A stretch of 64,000 nt of DNA from Marinobacter sp. ATCH36 (GTDB taxonomy: Bacteria > Pseudomonadota > Gammaproteobacteria > Pseudomonadales > Oleiphilaceae). The stretch lies in assembly GCF_023555055.1 (NCBI RefSeq), contig NZ_JAMJPL010000007.1, positions 124,001-188,000 of the forward strand, read 5' to 3'. Both the position numbers and the translations under genes were made by a program. This document shows positions 29,988 to 38,266 of the stretch, piece after piece. The notes under the pieces were generated by a model. That model saw only the letters and a list, made by a program, of their open reading frames with translations. It searched no databases and was not told the origin of the DNA. Positions within the stretch are counted from its first letter, which is position 1. The number at the start of each line of letters is the position of its first letter.

Positions 29988-30965
29988 ATGAACGTGCGGA
30001 TTCGTAAATACAGCTGGCAGCTGGCACCGGCCGATATCCGGAACATACGGCAGACCGTGTTTGTGAAAGAACAGCAGGTTCCGCCAGAGCTGGAATGGGA
30101 CGACACTGATGAGATTGCCGACCATTACCTGGTAGTACTGCCCGACAACACACCTGTCGGGGTTGGCCGTATGTTCTCAACCCTCGAGGAAACCGCCCAC
30201 ATCGGACGCATGGCGATTCTTCCCGCCCATCGTGGCAAAGGTATCGGAGAGCGCTTGTTGCGGCACCTGGTGTCTGAGGCAGCAGACCAGTTCAGTGAAC
30301 TCCGGCTTTCCGCACAAGAGCACGCCATCCCCTTCTACCAGCGCTCAGGCTTCCATGTCTGCTCAGACCTCTACGATGATGCCGGCATTCCCCATGTGGA
30401 CATGCGCTGCCTGGCCCCGAAACTGGCCAATAAAGCATACGATACTCGTCAGCCACCCATCCTGACCCCAATGCTGTTAGGCAAAGATCGTGATGCCTGG
30501 TTGTTTGACAGCGAACGCACGATGACCGAACTGATGGACTCCGTCGCCGGCCAGGCTCGCCAGAGGATCTGGCTGTACGACCGCCTGCTGGACCACGATC
30601 TCTATGATCGCCTGCGCTTTCGGGAGTTGATCTCCACCCTGGCGCGCCGGCACCGGCTCAGCGAAGTGCGCCTGCTCATACACGATGACAAACCCCTGGT
30701 GAAACACCGGCATCAGATTGTGGAACTGATGCGTCGTCTGCCCAGCCGCATTGAACTGAGGCTGATCAACGAGGACTACCCGGTGGAGGACCGGCCGTTC
30801 CTGCTGGCCGACCGGGAAGGCCTGGTTTACCGACATGATTTTTACAAGCCGGAAGGTTTTGCGAATTTTGCCGACAGTGGCCGGGTGAAGCTGTTTGCGG
30901 AATCTTTCCAGCGCATGTGGGACGCCGGCAAGAACTCATTGGAGTTGCGCGAACTACCGCTCTGA
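29988..30965 (+). CDS. GNAT acetyltransferase fused to a C-terminal PLD-like (DUF7931-type) domain
   Basis: A 325-residue two-domain protein. Residues 1-145 are a GNAT domain with acetyl-CoA motif A in IGRMAILPAHRGKGIGERLL (shortened: RGKGIG) and the YQRSGF motif of the ElaA/YjdJ type. Residues about 160-325 (WLFDSERTMTELMDSVAGQARQ onwards, shortened) resemble the domain of unknown function found after GNAT in many pseudomonad proteins. The substrate is unknown. The ATG lies 20 bases after roxA; the 3' end overlaps the convergent LysR gene by 12 bases. Confidence 0.82.
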   Translation: MNVRIRKYSWQLAPADIRNIRQTVFVKEQQVPPELEWDDTDEIADHYLVVLPDNTPVGVGRMFSTLEETAHIGRMAILPAHRGKGIGERLLRHLVSEAADQFSELRLSAQEHAIPFYQRSGFHVCSDLYDDAGIPHVDMRCLAPKLANKAYDTRQPPILTPMLLGKDRDAWLFDSERTMTELMDSVAGQARQRIWLYDRLLDHDLYDRLRFRELISTLARRHRLSEVRLLIHDDKPLVKHRHQIVELMRRLPSRIELRLINEDYPVEDRPFLLADREGLVYRHDFYKPEGFANFADSGRVKLFAESFQRMWDAGKNSLELRELPL

Positions 30966-31964
30966 GTGGTGAACGCCGGGAACATCGGCTGATTCGAACT
31001 GTGCCCCGAACGGAGCGAATTCCGCATCCACTTCTTCCGCCACTTCCGCGACCAGCTTCCTCAGCCACTGGTGATCGGTGTTGTGCTGCAACAAAGGACT
31101 CCAGGCCATTTTGAGCTCGAACGGCGGGATCTCGAAGGGTGGTACCTTAACCACCAGATTGGGATTATCCTTCTGCAGCCAGGCAGCCCTCGAAGGTAAT
31201 GTGGCAATCAGGTCGTGCTGTTCCGCCAGCAGCATCGCCACCTGATAATGCCGGGTAAACACTGAAATCTGCCGTTTGCGCCCCATCAACGAAAGTGCCT
31301 CGTCAACCCAGCCCAAACGCTGGACATCCTTCGGGTTTACCCCTACCCCAACGCCGAAACCGGTCTTGCTGACCCAGATATGGCTGGCATCAAGATAGGT
31401 GTCCAGCGTGAACGGCTCCTTCAGGATGGGATTGCGGGCGTTCATCAGGCAGGCGAAATACTCCGTCCACAGGGTTTTCTGGTGGAAGGATTGCGGGATC
31501 TTGTCAAAGCGGTTGATGGCCATATCCAACCTACCCTGCTCCACATCCAGGAAACTGACGTCGCTGGGAGTCAGTACGTCCAGGGTAACGTGGGGCGCTT
31601 CCTGACGAATCCGCCGCAACACCCTTGGCATCAGGCAGGATTCCGCATAGTCACTGGCCATTATGCGGAATACCCGCTGACTTTCCATGGCAGCAAAGGC
31701 GGTCTTCTCATGAACGGCCTGCTCGATATCAGAGAGGATACCCCGCACTAACGGCTGAAGTTCTGTCGCACGTTCCGTCGCAGTCATACCCTCACTGGTT
31801 CTGACCAGCAATGGATCACCAAACAGGTCCCTCAGGCGCCGAAGACCATTACTCATGGCTGGCTGGGTTATCCCCAGATGGGTGGCGGCTTTGGTGACGT
31901 TCCGCTCCCGCAACAGCACATCAAGATAGACAAGCAGATTCAGATCGACCCGGGAAATATCCAT
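30954..31964 (-). CDS. LysR family transcriptional regulator
   Basis: The N-terminal winged helix reads DLNLLVYLDVLLRERNVTKAA and then HLGITQPAMSNGLRRL, the NahR/NodD-like branch of LysR. A periplasmic-binding-protein-like effector domain fills residues 90-300. I start it at the ATG giving MDISRVDL; a GTG four codons upstream is also possible. It is divergent from the membrane-anchored gene at 32177 across 212 bases, where any self-regulatory site would lie. The effector and targets cannot be inferred. Confidence 0.92.
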   Translation of the reverse strand: MDISRVDLNLLVYLDVLLRERNVTKAATHLGITQPAMSNGLRRLRDLFGDPLLVRTSEGMTATERATELQPLVRGILSDIEQAVHEKTAFAAMESQRVFRIMASDYAESCLMPRVLRRIRQEAPHVTLDVLTPSDVSFLDVEQGRLDMAINRFDKIPQSFHQKTLWTEYFACLMNARNPILKEPFTLDTYLDASHIWVSKTGFGVGVGVNPKDVQRLGWVDEALSLMGRKRQISVFTRHYQVAMLLAEQHDLIATLPSRAAWLQKDNPNLVVKVPPFEIPPFELKMAWSPLLQHNTDHQWLRKLVAEVAEEVDAEFAPFGAQFESADVPGVHHSER

Positions 31965-32176
31965 ACACACGATCACAGCAGTAGTTTATTCACAGAAATA
32001 ATGGGCCTAAGGATATCAATTCACCAAAATGATAGAAAGCCCATATTGTTCACATTTCAAAACGGAATCATGCCCGGTTTTCTGCTAGTCTTTCGAGTAC
32101 TTGCTGGAATTCTTCGGTTTGTTCGCACCACCGGAGGCCCCAGTGCACGTCCATACGCCGGAGCTTTTGCAATAGA

Positions 32177-32950
32177 ATGGATACCACAATGATTGTGCTG
32201 CTATTGGCAGCTATCGTTTTCATTTCGATCGTCATTATTGTGGCCAGTCAGATGCGGGAACGGGCCCGTATTGAGCGCGCGCGTAAAATCACCGCTCTTG
32301 AGGACAGTTATAATCGGGCCAACCGTCTGCTTTCCGAGATTCCCGGCCAATACCTCACCTCGGATCTCAAGTTACTGTTGATCAAGCGTATGGAGGAAAC
32401 CTGCAAGGATCTCAAGGCGCTGAAATCCGACCAGCCCGTCGGTGAGTGGCTCAGTGCTGCCCAACAGCTGAAAAAGAAGGTGATGGACAATGAAGACCGG
32501 CGTCCTCCCATCAAGATTGATTCGCCCGAAAAGTCCAGCTATGTCAAAGAGCTGCTGCAAAATCTTTTCAAAATGATTGAAGCAATGCACAAGGCCGGCA
32601 AGATCGACAGCGCCACCGCCAAGAAAAACCTCAGATTCGTATTGTTCCTGGTGCACAAGACCCACGCTGACCTGCATGTGTTCCAGGCCCGCGATTATGT
32701 GAAGCAGAACCAGATTCGCAAGGCGATTCACGCCTATCATTTGGCCAGCACCGAAATGGGTAAATCCAGGGACAACCCCATGGCCATGAAAGCAGTCAAG
32801 AGTTTCCGCACCCGCATCAAGGAGCTGGAAGCCATGAAGGATGACACGTCACAGGGCAGCAGCACCGAGAGCCAGTCGCGCCTGGACCGGGAATGGGACA
32901 CCTTCCTCCACGATGACGAATGGCGCAAAAAGGCCGATTACGACGATTGA
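32177..32950 (+). CDS. membrane-anchored helical protein, unknown function
   Basis: A 257-residue protein with one N-terminal membrane helix (residues 5-24, IVLLLAAIVFISIVIIVA), immediately followed by a basic segment (RERARIERARK), so the bulk lies in the cytoplasm. The rest is predicted helical, with long Lys/Glu-rich stretches and a charged C-terminus (DREWDTFLHDDEWRKK). I do not recognise the family. It lies 63 bases before a hybrid sensor kinase on the same strand, so a shared transcript and functional link are possible. Confidence 0.8.
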   Translation: MDTTMIVLLLAAIVFISIVIIVASQMRERARIERARKITALEDSYNRANRLLSEIPGQYLTSDLKLLLIKRMEETCKDLKALKSDQPVGEWLSAAQQLKKKVMDNEDRRPPIKIDSPEKSSYVKELLQNLFKMIEAMHKAGKIDSATAKKNLRFVLFLVHKTHADLHVFQARDYVKQNQIRKAIHAYHLASTEMGKSRDNPMAMKAVKSFRTRIKELEAMKDDTSQGSSTESQSRLDREWDTFLHDDEWRKKADYDD

Positions 32951-33013
32951 TAGCAGCCTGGTAGCTCATCACCATCATGCGAACCGCTGACAAACAGGGA
33001 TTGTGGATATACT

Positions 33014-35347
33014 GTGACAACTCCATTCAAAAAGCGGCTCTCCTACCGCCTGACCCGGGACACCGTTTTAATTGCAATGGTGCTGGGGCTGATACTCAAC
33101 ATCGTTCAGGTCACCCTTGATTATTTCAGCGCCCGGGATTCCATGGAGCAGGAAATTCGCGCGCTGATCGAAATAAGCCACAGCCCCGCCTCACAGATTG
33201 CCTATAACATCGATATACGTCTGGCGGAGGAATTGCTGGACGGGCTGCTCCGCCATCCTGCCACCATTGATGCCCGCATAATCGATAACAACGACCAGAC
33301 TATGGCCGCCGCCAGCCAGAGCAGCCCTGATTCGCGCTACCGCTGGATCAGTGACCTGCTATTCGGCGACAGCCGTGCTTTCAGCCAGGAACTGATGGTG
33401 CCGCAGTTGAGTGATCTTTCTCTTGGCCACCTGACGGTCACCATCGACACTTACCATTACGGCCTGCTGTTTCTGCAAAGGGCCGGATACACTGTGGTAA
33501 GCGGACTACTCAAAAGCCTGGTTCTGACAGCGGCTCTGCTCGCCATTTTCTATTTCGTACTGACCCGCCCCATGCTCAATGTCATCGGTGCGCTGAGCCG
33601 GGTTCGGGCGGAATCCCCGGAAAAAGTCCGGCTACCTGTGCCCGCCAATCATCGTGAAGATGAAATCGGCCAGATGGTGGGGATCATCAACCTGCATCTG
33701 GAAACCATGGACGCCAGTCTCGAGCAATTGCGGCAGGCAGAGAGCGCCATAAAAAATTACTCAACCCAGCTGGAACAGGAGGTTGACGACCGCACGCGGG
33801 AGATCTCGGAGAAGAACGAAGCCCTCCAGCGGGGTAATCGCGCACTGGTTCGAGCGAAGGAAGATGCCGTCCGCAGGGCCCGGTCCCGGGCCAACTTTCT
33901 GGCCAGTATGAGCCACGAAATTCGCACTCCGCTGAATGGAGTGCTTGGCATGCTTGGTCTCGCTCTGGAAGGTGACCTGGAACCGGCACAGCGCAACCGC
34001 CTGGAAATCGCGCTTAACGCAGGGCAAAGCCTGCTCGGACTGCTGAACGATATCCTCGACATTTCCAAGGTGGAAGCTGGCAAGCTCAGCCTTGAGAACA
34101 TTCCTTTCAGCGTCCGCAATCTGATAGAGGAATGCGCGACGCTGCACTCCCAACAGGCTCGCCGCAAGAACATAGACGTGGTGACCGATATTGAATGCGA
34201 TCTTCCCGAATCGTTTCTCGGTGATCCCACGCGCACCCGTCAGGTTCTTAATAACCTGTTAAGTAATGCCATCAAGTTTACCGAGAAGGGCAGCGTCCGC
34301 ATTCGTGCAACCCGTTTCAACGGTAACCTTCGCATTGATGTAATTGATACCGGCATTGGCATGTCCAAGGAAGGGTTGCATCGGATTTTTTCACCGTTTT
34401 CCCAGGCCGATGCCGAAACCACCCGGCTGTATGGCGGAACCGGACTCGGCCTGGCCCTCTGCCGCCAGCTGGTGGAGCGCATGCATGGCCAGATTCTGGT
34501 GGATTCTGAAGAGGGTCGGGGCACGCACTTTACCGTGAACCTGCCGCTACCGGTGCATGATCAAAATGACTCCGGGATTACACCAGCAGATATCCCGGCC
34601 ATTGTCAGAACGTCAGGCGTGGATATGAGCATACCCCAGAGCCATCCCCACCGCCTGCCCATCGAGAGCCAGCTCAGAGCCTGGAGTATTCCTGTGCGCG
34701 ATGCCGCTCGCAACGGTGGAGGTATCCTGATGGGGGCAGCCGACAGGGAAGACAGTTCCGGCCCACAGATAGCGGCCCAGTGGTCAGGAATCGGCGTTAT
34801 TCTGGTCGATCGCAACGGCACCGCGGTGGCAGCTGGCGATCAACAGATTCTGTCAATGCCACTGAGGCGGGACCAGTTGTTCCGCACGCTTTGCGCGGCC
34901 GCAGGCCTGAAGCAGATAAAGAAGGGCCATGATACGAATGCGGGAAAAGCATCAGCCGTTACCAGGTCACTGAACCTTTTGCTGGTGGAAGACAACCAGG
35001 TCAACCAGGTGGTTGCCAGCAGCATGCTCCGGAAGCTGGGCCACAAGGTCACCCTGGCGGAAAACGGAAAGCGGGCACTGGAGGCTCTGACCTCAGGAGA
35101 ATTCGATGTTGTGCTGATGGATTGCCAGATGCCGGTGATGGACGGTTATGAGGCCACACGTTCAATCAGGGAAAACCCCGCCTGGCGGGATTTACCGGTT
35201 ATCGCCGTTACCGCCAACGTCATGCAGGGTGATCGGGACGATTGCCTGGAATCCGGGATGAACGATTACATTACCAAACCCTACAACCGTGCCGATCTCA
35301 AATCGGTTATCGACCGCTGGGCTCCCCCAGAGCCTCGAGAAGGCTGA
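33014..35347 (+). CDS. sagS: SagS-like hybrid sensor histidine kinase
   Basis: A 777-residue inner-membrane hybrid kinase. Order: TM helix (about residues 17-37), periplasmic sensor loop, TM helix (about 162-187), HAMP, coiled coil, HisKA with SMSHEIRTPLNG (His301), HATPase with NNLLSNAIKF, DTGIGMS and GGTGLGLAL, a degenerate receiver-like segment (about 545-640), and a true receiver with VEDNQVNQ, phospho-Asp703 in VLMDCQMPVMDG and Lys in ITKPYN. There is no Hpt domain. The start is GTG with GGAT upstream. Position beside ospR-gpx-aminotransferase-htpX mirrors sagS (PA2824) of Pseudomonas aeruginosa, which controls attachment and biofilm transition. Confidence 0.85.
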   Translation: MTTPFKKRLSYRLTRDTVLIAMVLGLILNIVQVTLDYFSARDSMEQEIRALIEISHSPASQIAYNIDIRLAEELLDGLLRHPATIDARIIDNNDQTMAAASQSSPDSRYRWISDLLFGDSRAFSQELMVPQLSDLSLGHLTVTIDTYHYGLLFLQRAGYTVVSGLLKSLVLTAALLAIFYFVLTRPMLNVIGALSRVRAESPEKVRLPVPANHREDEIGQMVGIINLHLETMDASLEQLRQAESAIKNYSTQLEQEVDDRTREISEKNEALQRGNRALVRAKEDAVRRARSRANFLASMSHEIRTPLNGVLGMLGLALEGDLEPAQRNRLEIALNAGQSLLGLLNDILDISKVEAGKLSLENIPFSVRNLIEECATLHSQQARRKNIDVVTDIECDLPESFLGDPTRTRQVLNNLLSNAIKFTEKGSVRIRATRFNGNLRIDVIDTGIGMSKEGLHRIFSPFSQADAETTRLYGGTGLGLALCRQLVERMHGQILVDSEEGRGTHFTVNLPLPVHDQNDSGITPADIPAIVRTSGVDMSIPQSHPHRLPIESQLRAWSIPVRDAARNGGGILMGAADREDSSGPQIAAQWSGIGVILVDRNGTAVAAGDQQILSMPLRRDQLFRTLCAAAGLKQIKKGHDTNAGKASAVTRSLNLLLVEDNQVNQVVASSMLRKLGHKVTLAENGKRALEALTSGEFDVVLMDCQMPVMDGYEATRSIRENPAWRDLPVIAVTANVMQGDRDDCLESGMNDYITKPYNRADLKSVIDRWAPPEPREG

Positions 35348-35777
35348 GCACAGAACGTAACTCCTCACGGAGCGCCACAATGCGCTCCTGATCAATACCC
35401 GTCCCACACAACAACCTCTCCGGGATCTCCATGGCCTTGCTGCGCATGGCATTTCCCTGCCCGGTAGGGGCTACTGTTACCACCCTCTCATCGGACGTAT
35501 CCCGCTGACGGGTAACCAGACCCCGTTCAGCCAGCCGTTTCAGCAACGGCGTCAGAGTGCCGGAATCCAGGCGCAACCGCTTACCCAGATCAGACACCCG
35601 TACGGTGCGTCCCTCCTGATCAGCCTCCCACAACACCAACATGACTAGATACTGGGGATAGGTCAGGTTGAGCTCAGCCAATAGTGGACGATACCTGGCA
35701 GTGACGGCCCGGTTGACGGCATAGAGTGCAAAACACAGCTGGTTGTCTAGTGCCAGCCTCTCGTCTTCGGATGTCAT
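35307..35777 (-). CDS. ospR: OspR/OhrR-type MarR family peroxide sensor
   Basis: A 156-residue MarR winged-helix repressor. The N-terminal DNQLCFALYAVNRA carries the redox-sensing Cys15 (equivalent of OhrR Cys22), and Cys124 could form the disulfide partner of 2-Cys OhrR proteins. The DNA-binding part shows LGKRLRLDSGTLTPLLKRL. It follows gpx by 3 bases in one operon. In P. aeruginosa OspR (PA2825) regulates the adjacent gpx gene, the basis for the symbol. Its last 41 bases overlap the 3' end of the convergent kinase gene. Confidence 0.85.
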   Translation of the reverse strand: MTSEDERLALDNQLCFALYAVNRAVTARYRPLLAELNLTYPQYLVMLVLWEADQEGRTVRVSDLGKRLRLDSGTLTPLLKRLAERGLVTRQRDTSDERVVTVAPTGQGNAMRSKAMEIPERLLCGTGIDQERIVALREELRSVLSLLEALGEPSGR

Positions 35778-35780
35778 GGC

Positions 35781-36266
35781 CTAAAGCAGCTTCTCGATGT
35801 CAGCGCGAATGGCAGACGGTTTGGTCGTTGGCGGATAACGATTGACAACCTCACCATCGCGGTTCACCAGAAATTTGGTGAAGTTCCATTTCACCGCTTC
35901 TGATCCCAACAGACCCTTGGCATTGTGCTTGAGATACTCAAACAACGGATGAGCGTTTGGCCCGTTGACCTCAATCTTGGCAAACATCGGGAAATCCACG
36001 CCGTAGTTCAGGCTACAAAACTCGCTGATGGCCTTATCGTCTGCCGGGTCCTGATTCCGAAACTGGTTGCAGGGAAAGCCCAGTACTTCAAGGCCTTTCT
36101 CTTTCAGATCTGCATAAAGCGATTGCAGCCCTTCGAACTGAGGGGTAAACCCGCACTTGCTGGCCGTATTGACGACGAGCATTACCTTACCCCGGAACTC
36201 GTCAAGGGACCTTTCTTTCCCACGAATGTCGGTTGCGGTAAAGTCATACACGCTTTGGTTGCTCAT
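35781..36266 (-). CDS. gpx: glutathione peroxidase family thiol peroxidase
   Basis: A 161-residue thioredoxin-fold peroxidase. The peroxidatic Cys38 lies in NTASKCGFT, FPCNQF and VKWNFTKFLV supply the other active-site residues, and Cys84 matches the resolving Cys of non-selenium, thioredoxin-dependent members. It removes hydrogen and organic peroxides in the cytoplasm. AAGGAG precedes the ATG. A palindrome in its promoter suggests direct repression by the downstream OspR protein. Confidence 0.92.
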   Translation of the reverse strand: MSNQSVYDFTATDIRGKERSLDEFRGKVMLVVNTASKCGFTPQFEGLQSLYADLKEKGLEVLGFPCNQFRNQDPADDKAISEFCSLNYGVDFPMFAKIEVNGPNAHPLFEYLKHNAKGLLGSEAVKWNFTKFLVNRDGEVVNRYPPTTKPSAIRADIEKLL

Positions 36267-36292
36267 GATCCTGCTCCTTTGTATTTCATCCT

Positions 36293-36320
36293 ATTATATT
36301 GTGCACAATTTGTTTTACAA
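36293..36320 (-). promoter_or_regulatory. gpx-ospR promoter with embedded perfect palindrome (candidate OspR operator)
   Basis: On the minus strand a perfect -10 (TATAAT, 36293-36298) and a -35-like TTGTAA (36315-36320) are 16 bases apart. Filling the spacer is the perfect 12-base palindrome ATTGTGCACAAT (36298-36309). A repressor bound there would block RNA polymerase. It lies about 30 bases upstream of the gpx ATG. Confidence 0.65.
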
Positions 36321-36483
36321 CTTAATCAGGCTGTATGTCGCATGCAGTTCATGGAATTTGTGAGCATTGAGCGTTAAATCTGCGCTTCTGTGCCACAATT
36401 CATCACAATTGGCCTGTTGCCGCCGGCCTTTGCTCCGCTAGAATACAGGCTTGTATCTTTTTTACTGAGGAATAACCGGGCTT

Positions 36484-37698
36484 ATGCAGAACTATCTCAA
36501 ATCCGCCAAGCTGGATAACGTGTGTTACGAGATACGTGGTGTGGTTCTGCGCGAGGCCCGTCGCCTGGAGGAAGAGGGCCATCGGGTTCTCAAGCTGAAT
36601 ATCGGCAACCCTGCTGCTTTCGAGCTCGATGTACCCGAGGAAATCCAGCAGGACGTTATCTACAACATGCACATGGCCCAGGGTTACGTGGAATCCAAAG
36701 GGCTCTTCTCTGCCCGCAAGGCGGTAATGCACTACTGCCAGCAACGGGGCATCGACAAAGTGGATATCGACGATATCTTCCTCGGCAATGGTGTCAGCGA
36801 GATGATCGTGATGTCCATGCAAGCGATGCTGAATACCGGCGATGAGGTACTGATTCCGGCGCCCGACTACCCGCTTTGGACGGCCGCCGTAACTCTCTCC
36901 AGTGGCAAGCCGGTGCACTACCATTGCGACGAGCAGCAGGACTGGTTCCCGGACATCGACGATATCCGCAAGAAGATCACCCGTCGCACCCGGGCCATTG
37001 TTCTGATCAACCCCAACAACCCGACAGGCGCCGTCTACTCCCGCGAATTATTGGAGCAGGTGGTGGAACTGGCGCGACAGCACAACCTGATCGTGCTGTC
37101 GGACGAGATCTACGACAAGATCCTCTACGATGGTACCGAGCATATCCCCACCGCATCACTGGCTGATGACGTGCTGTTTTTTACCTATAACGGACTGTCC
37201 AAGAACTACCGCGCTGCCGGCTACCGTTCAGGCTGGATGATCATCAGCGGTGCCAAGCACCGGGCCCGGGACCTGATCGAGGGCATCGAGATGCTCTCCA
37301 ATATGCGCCTGTGCGCCAATGTACCGGCCCAGCTAGCAATCCAGACAGCCCTGGGCGGCTACCAGTCCATCGACGACCTGGTGGCACCGGGGGGCCGCCT
37401 GTTCGAGCAGCGGGAGACTGCCTGGAACCTGCTCAATGATATTCCCGGGGTCAGTTGCGTGAAGCCCAAGGGCGCGCTGTACCTGTTCCCGAAGTTGGAT
37501 CCAAAACGCTTCCCAATCGTCAATGACGAAAAGCTGGTGCTGGATCTGCTCTTGCAGGAACGCATACTGCTGGTTCAGGGTTCGGCCTTCAATATTGACG
37601 ACAAACAGCACCTGCGCGTGGTGTTCCTGCCCCGGGAAGATACCCTGGAAGACGCCATGAAGCGCCTGGCACACTTTCTGTCGTCCTATCAGGTGTAA
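36484..37698 (+). CDS. alaA: alanine-synthesizing aminotransferase (AlaA/YfbQ type)
   Basis: PLP enzyme of fold type I, 404 residues, converting pyruvate and glutamate to alanine and 2-oxoglutarate. Visible motifs are LNIGNPAAFELD, PDYPLWTAAV, the PLP-contact INPNNPTGAVYS, SDEIYDKILYD and the Schiff-base Lys in NGLSKNYRAAGYRSGW. The length and start (SAKLDNVCYEIRGVVL) are those of the E. coli AlaA group. The small conserved gene at 37709 follows 10 bases later. Confidence 0.9.
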   Translation: MQNYLKSAKLDNVCYEIRGVVLREARRLEEEGHRVLKLNIGNPAAFELDVPEEIQQDVIYNMHMAQGYVESKGLFSARKAVMHYCQQRGIDKVDIDDIFLGNGVSEMIVMSMQAMLNTGDEVLIPAPDYPLWTAAVTLSSGKPVHYHCDEQQDWFPDIDDIRKKITRRTRAIVLINPNNPTGAVYSRELLEQVVELARQHNLIVLSDEIYDKILYDGTEHIPTASLADDVLFFTYNGLSKNYRAAGYRSGWMIISGAKHRARDLIEGIEMLSNMRLCANVPAQLAIQTALGGYQSIDDLVAPGGRLFEQRETAWNLLNDIPGVSCVKPKGALYLFPKLDPKRFPIVNDEKLVLDLLLQERILLVQGSAFNIDDKQHLRVVFLPREDTLEDAMKRLAHFLSSYQV

Positions 37699-37708
37699 CA
37701 GAGGGTTT

Positions 37709-38170
37709 ATGGCGGATATTCATATTGAAGAGTTCTACAAGGACGCAGCCATCGCCCTGGTACAGCTCTACAATGCCTTCCCTCGAAGGATCAACCTGTT
37801 CGTGGAGGATATCGCCGGTTCCGACGAGCCGGATGAATTCGGCCTGCACAGCAAACGCCACATGGCGTGTTTCGGTACTCTGCTGTGGCTGTCTGAAGAA
37901 GGCCTGTTGCGTTTCGTTGACACCATTCGCCAGGAAGCGCTGGATCAGGCAGTGCTTACCCAGCAGGCTTTTGTGCGTATGAGTTCGCCGGCAAGCCCAC
38001 ACCTGCAACACGAAGCTGCGGCAGAGGAAAGCCAGGACCTGCCGCCGGCCATCAGGGAAGATTTCTCCACTCACATCCATTTGCTCCGTACCGCCCTTCG
38101 AAGCGGAAGCTCCGCAAAAATCAGCCGGGTCATGCAGGCGACATTTTTCCGCGATATAGCGAATCATTAA
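37709..38170 (+). CDS. conserved hypothetical cytoplasmic protein
   Basis: A 153-residue protein with no signal peptide or membrane segment, mostly helical and acidic in its centre (EAAAEESQDLP). I recognise no catalytic motif. It lies between alaA and htpX, where P. aeruginosa has a hypothetical gene of similar position (PA2829 as I recall), so it is probably a genuine conserved gene of the lineage. The ATG has AGAGGG close upstream. Confidence 0.75.
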   Translation: MADIHIEEFYKDAAIALVQLYNAFPRRINLFVEDIAGSDEPDEFGLHSKRHMACFGTLLWLSEEGLLRFVDTIRQEALDQAVLTQQAFVRMSSPASPHLQHEAAAEESQDLPPAIREDFSTHIHLLRTALRSGSSAKISRVMQATFFRDIANH

Positions 38171-38185
38171 ATTGGTGTAAACCAG

Positions 38186-38214
38186 TTGAACATGGCCACC
38201 CTGGACACATATAA
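38186..38214 (+). promoter_or_regulatory. candidate htpX promoter
   Basis: TTGAAC is followed after 17 bases by ATATAA, fitting sigma70. The same stretch also offers a sigma32-like pair (GTTGAA and CACATATA), which would suit the heat-shock gene htpX about 50 bases downstream. Which sigma factor acts here cannot be decided by eye. Confidence 0.4.
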
Positions 38215-38266
38215 ATTGCAGCTATAAACCGCCGTCACCGGCTGATGATTCAACAAGGAATCCAAG

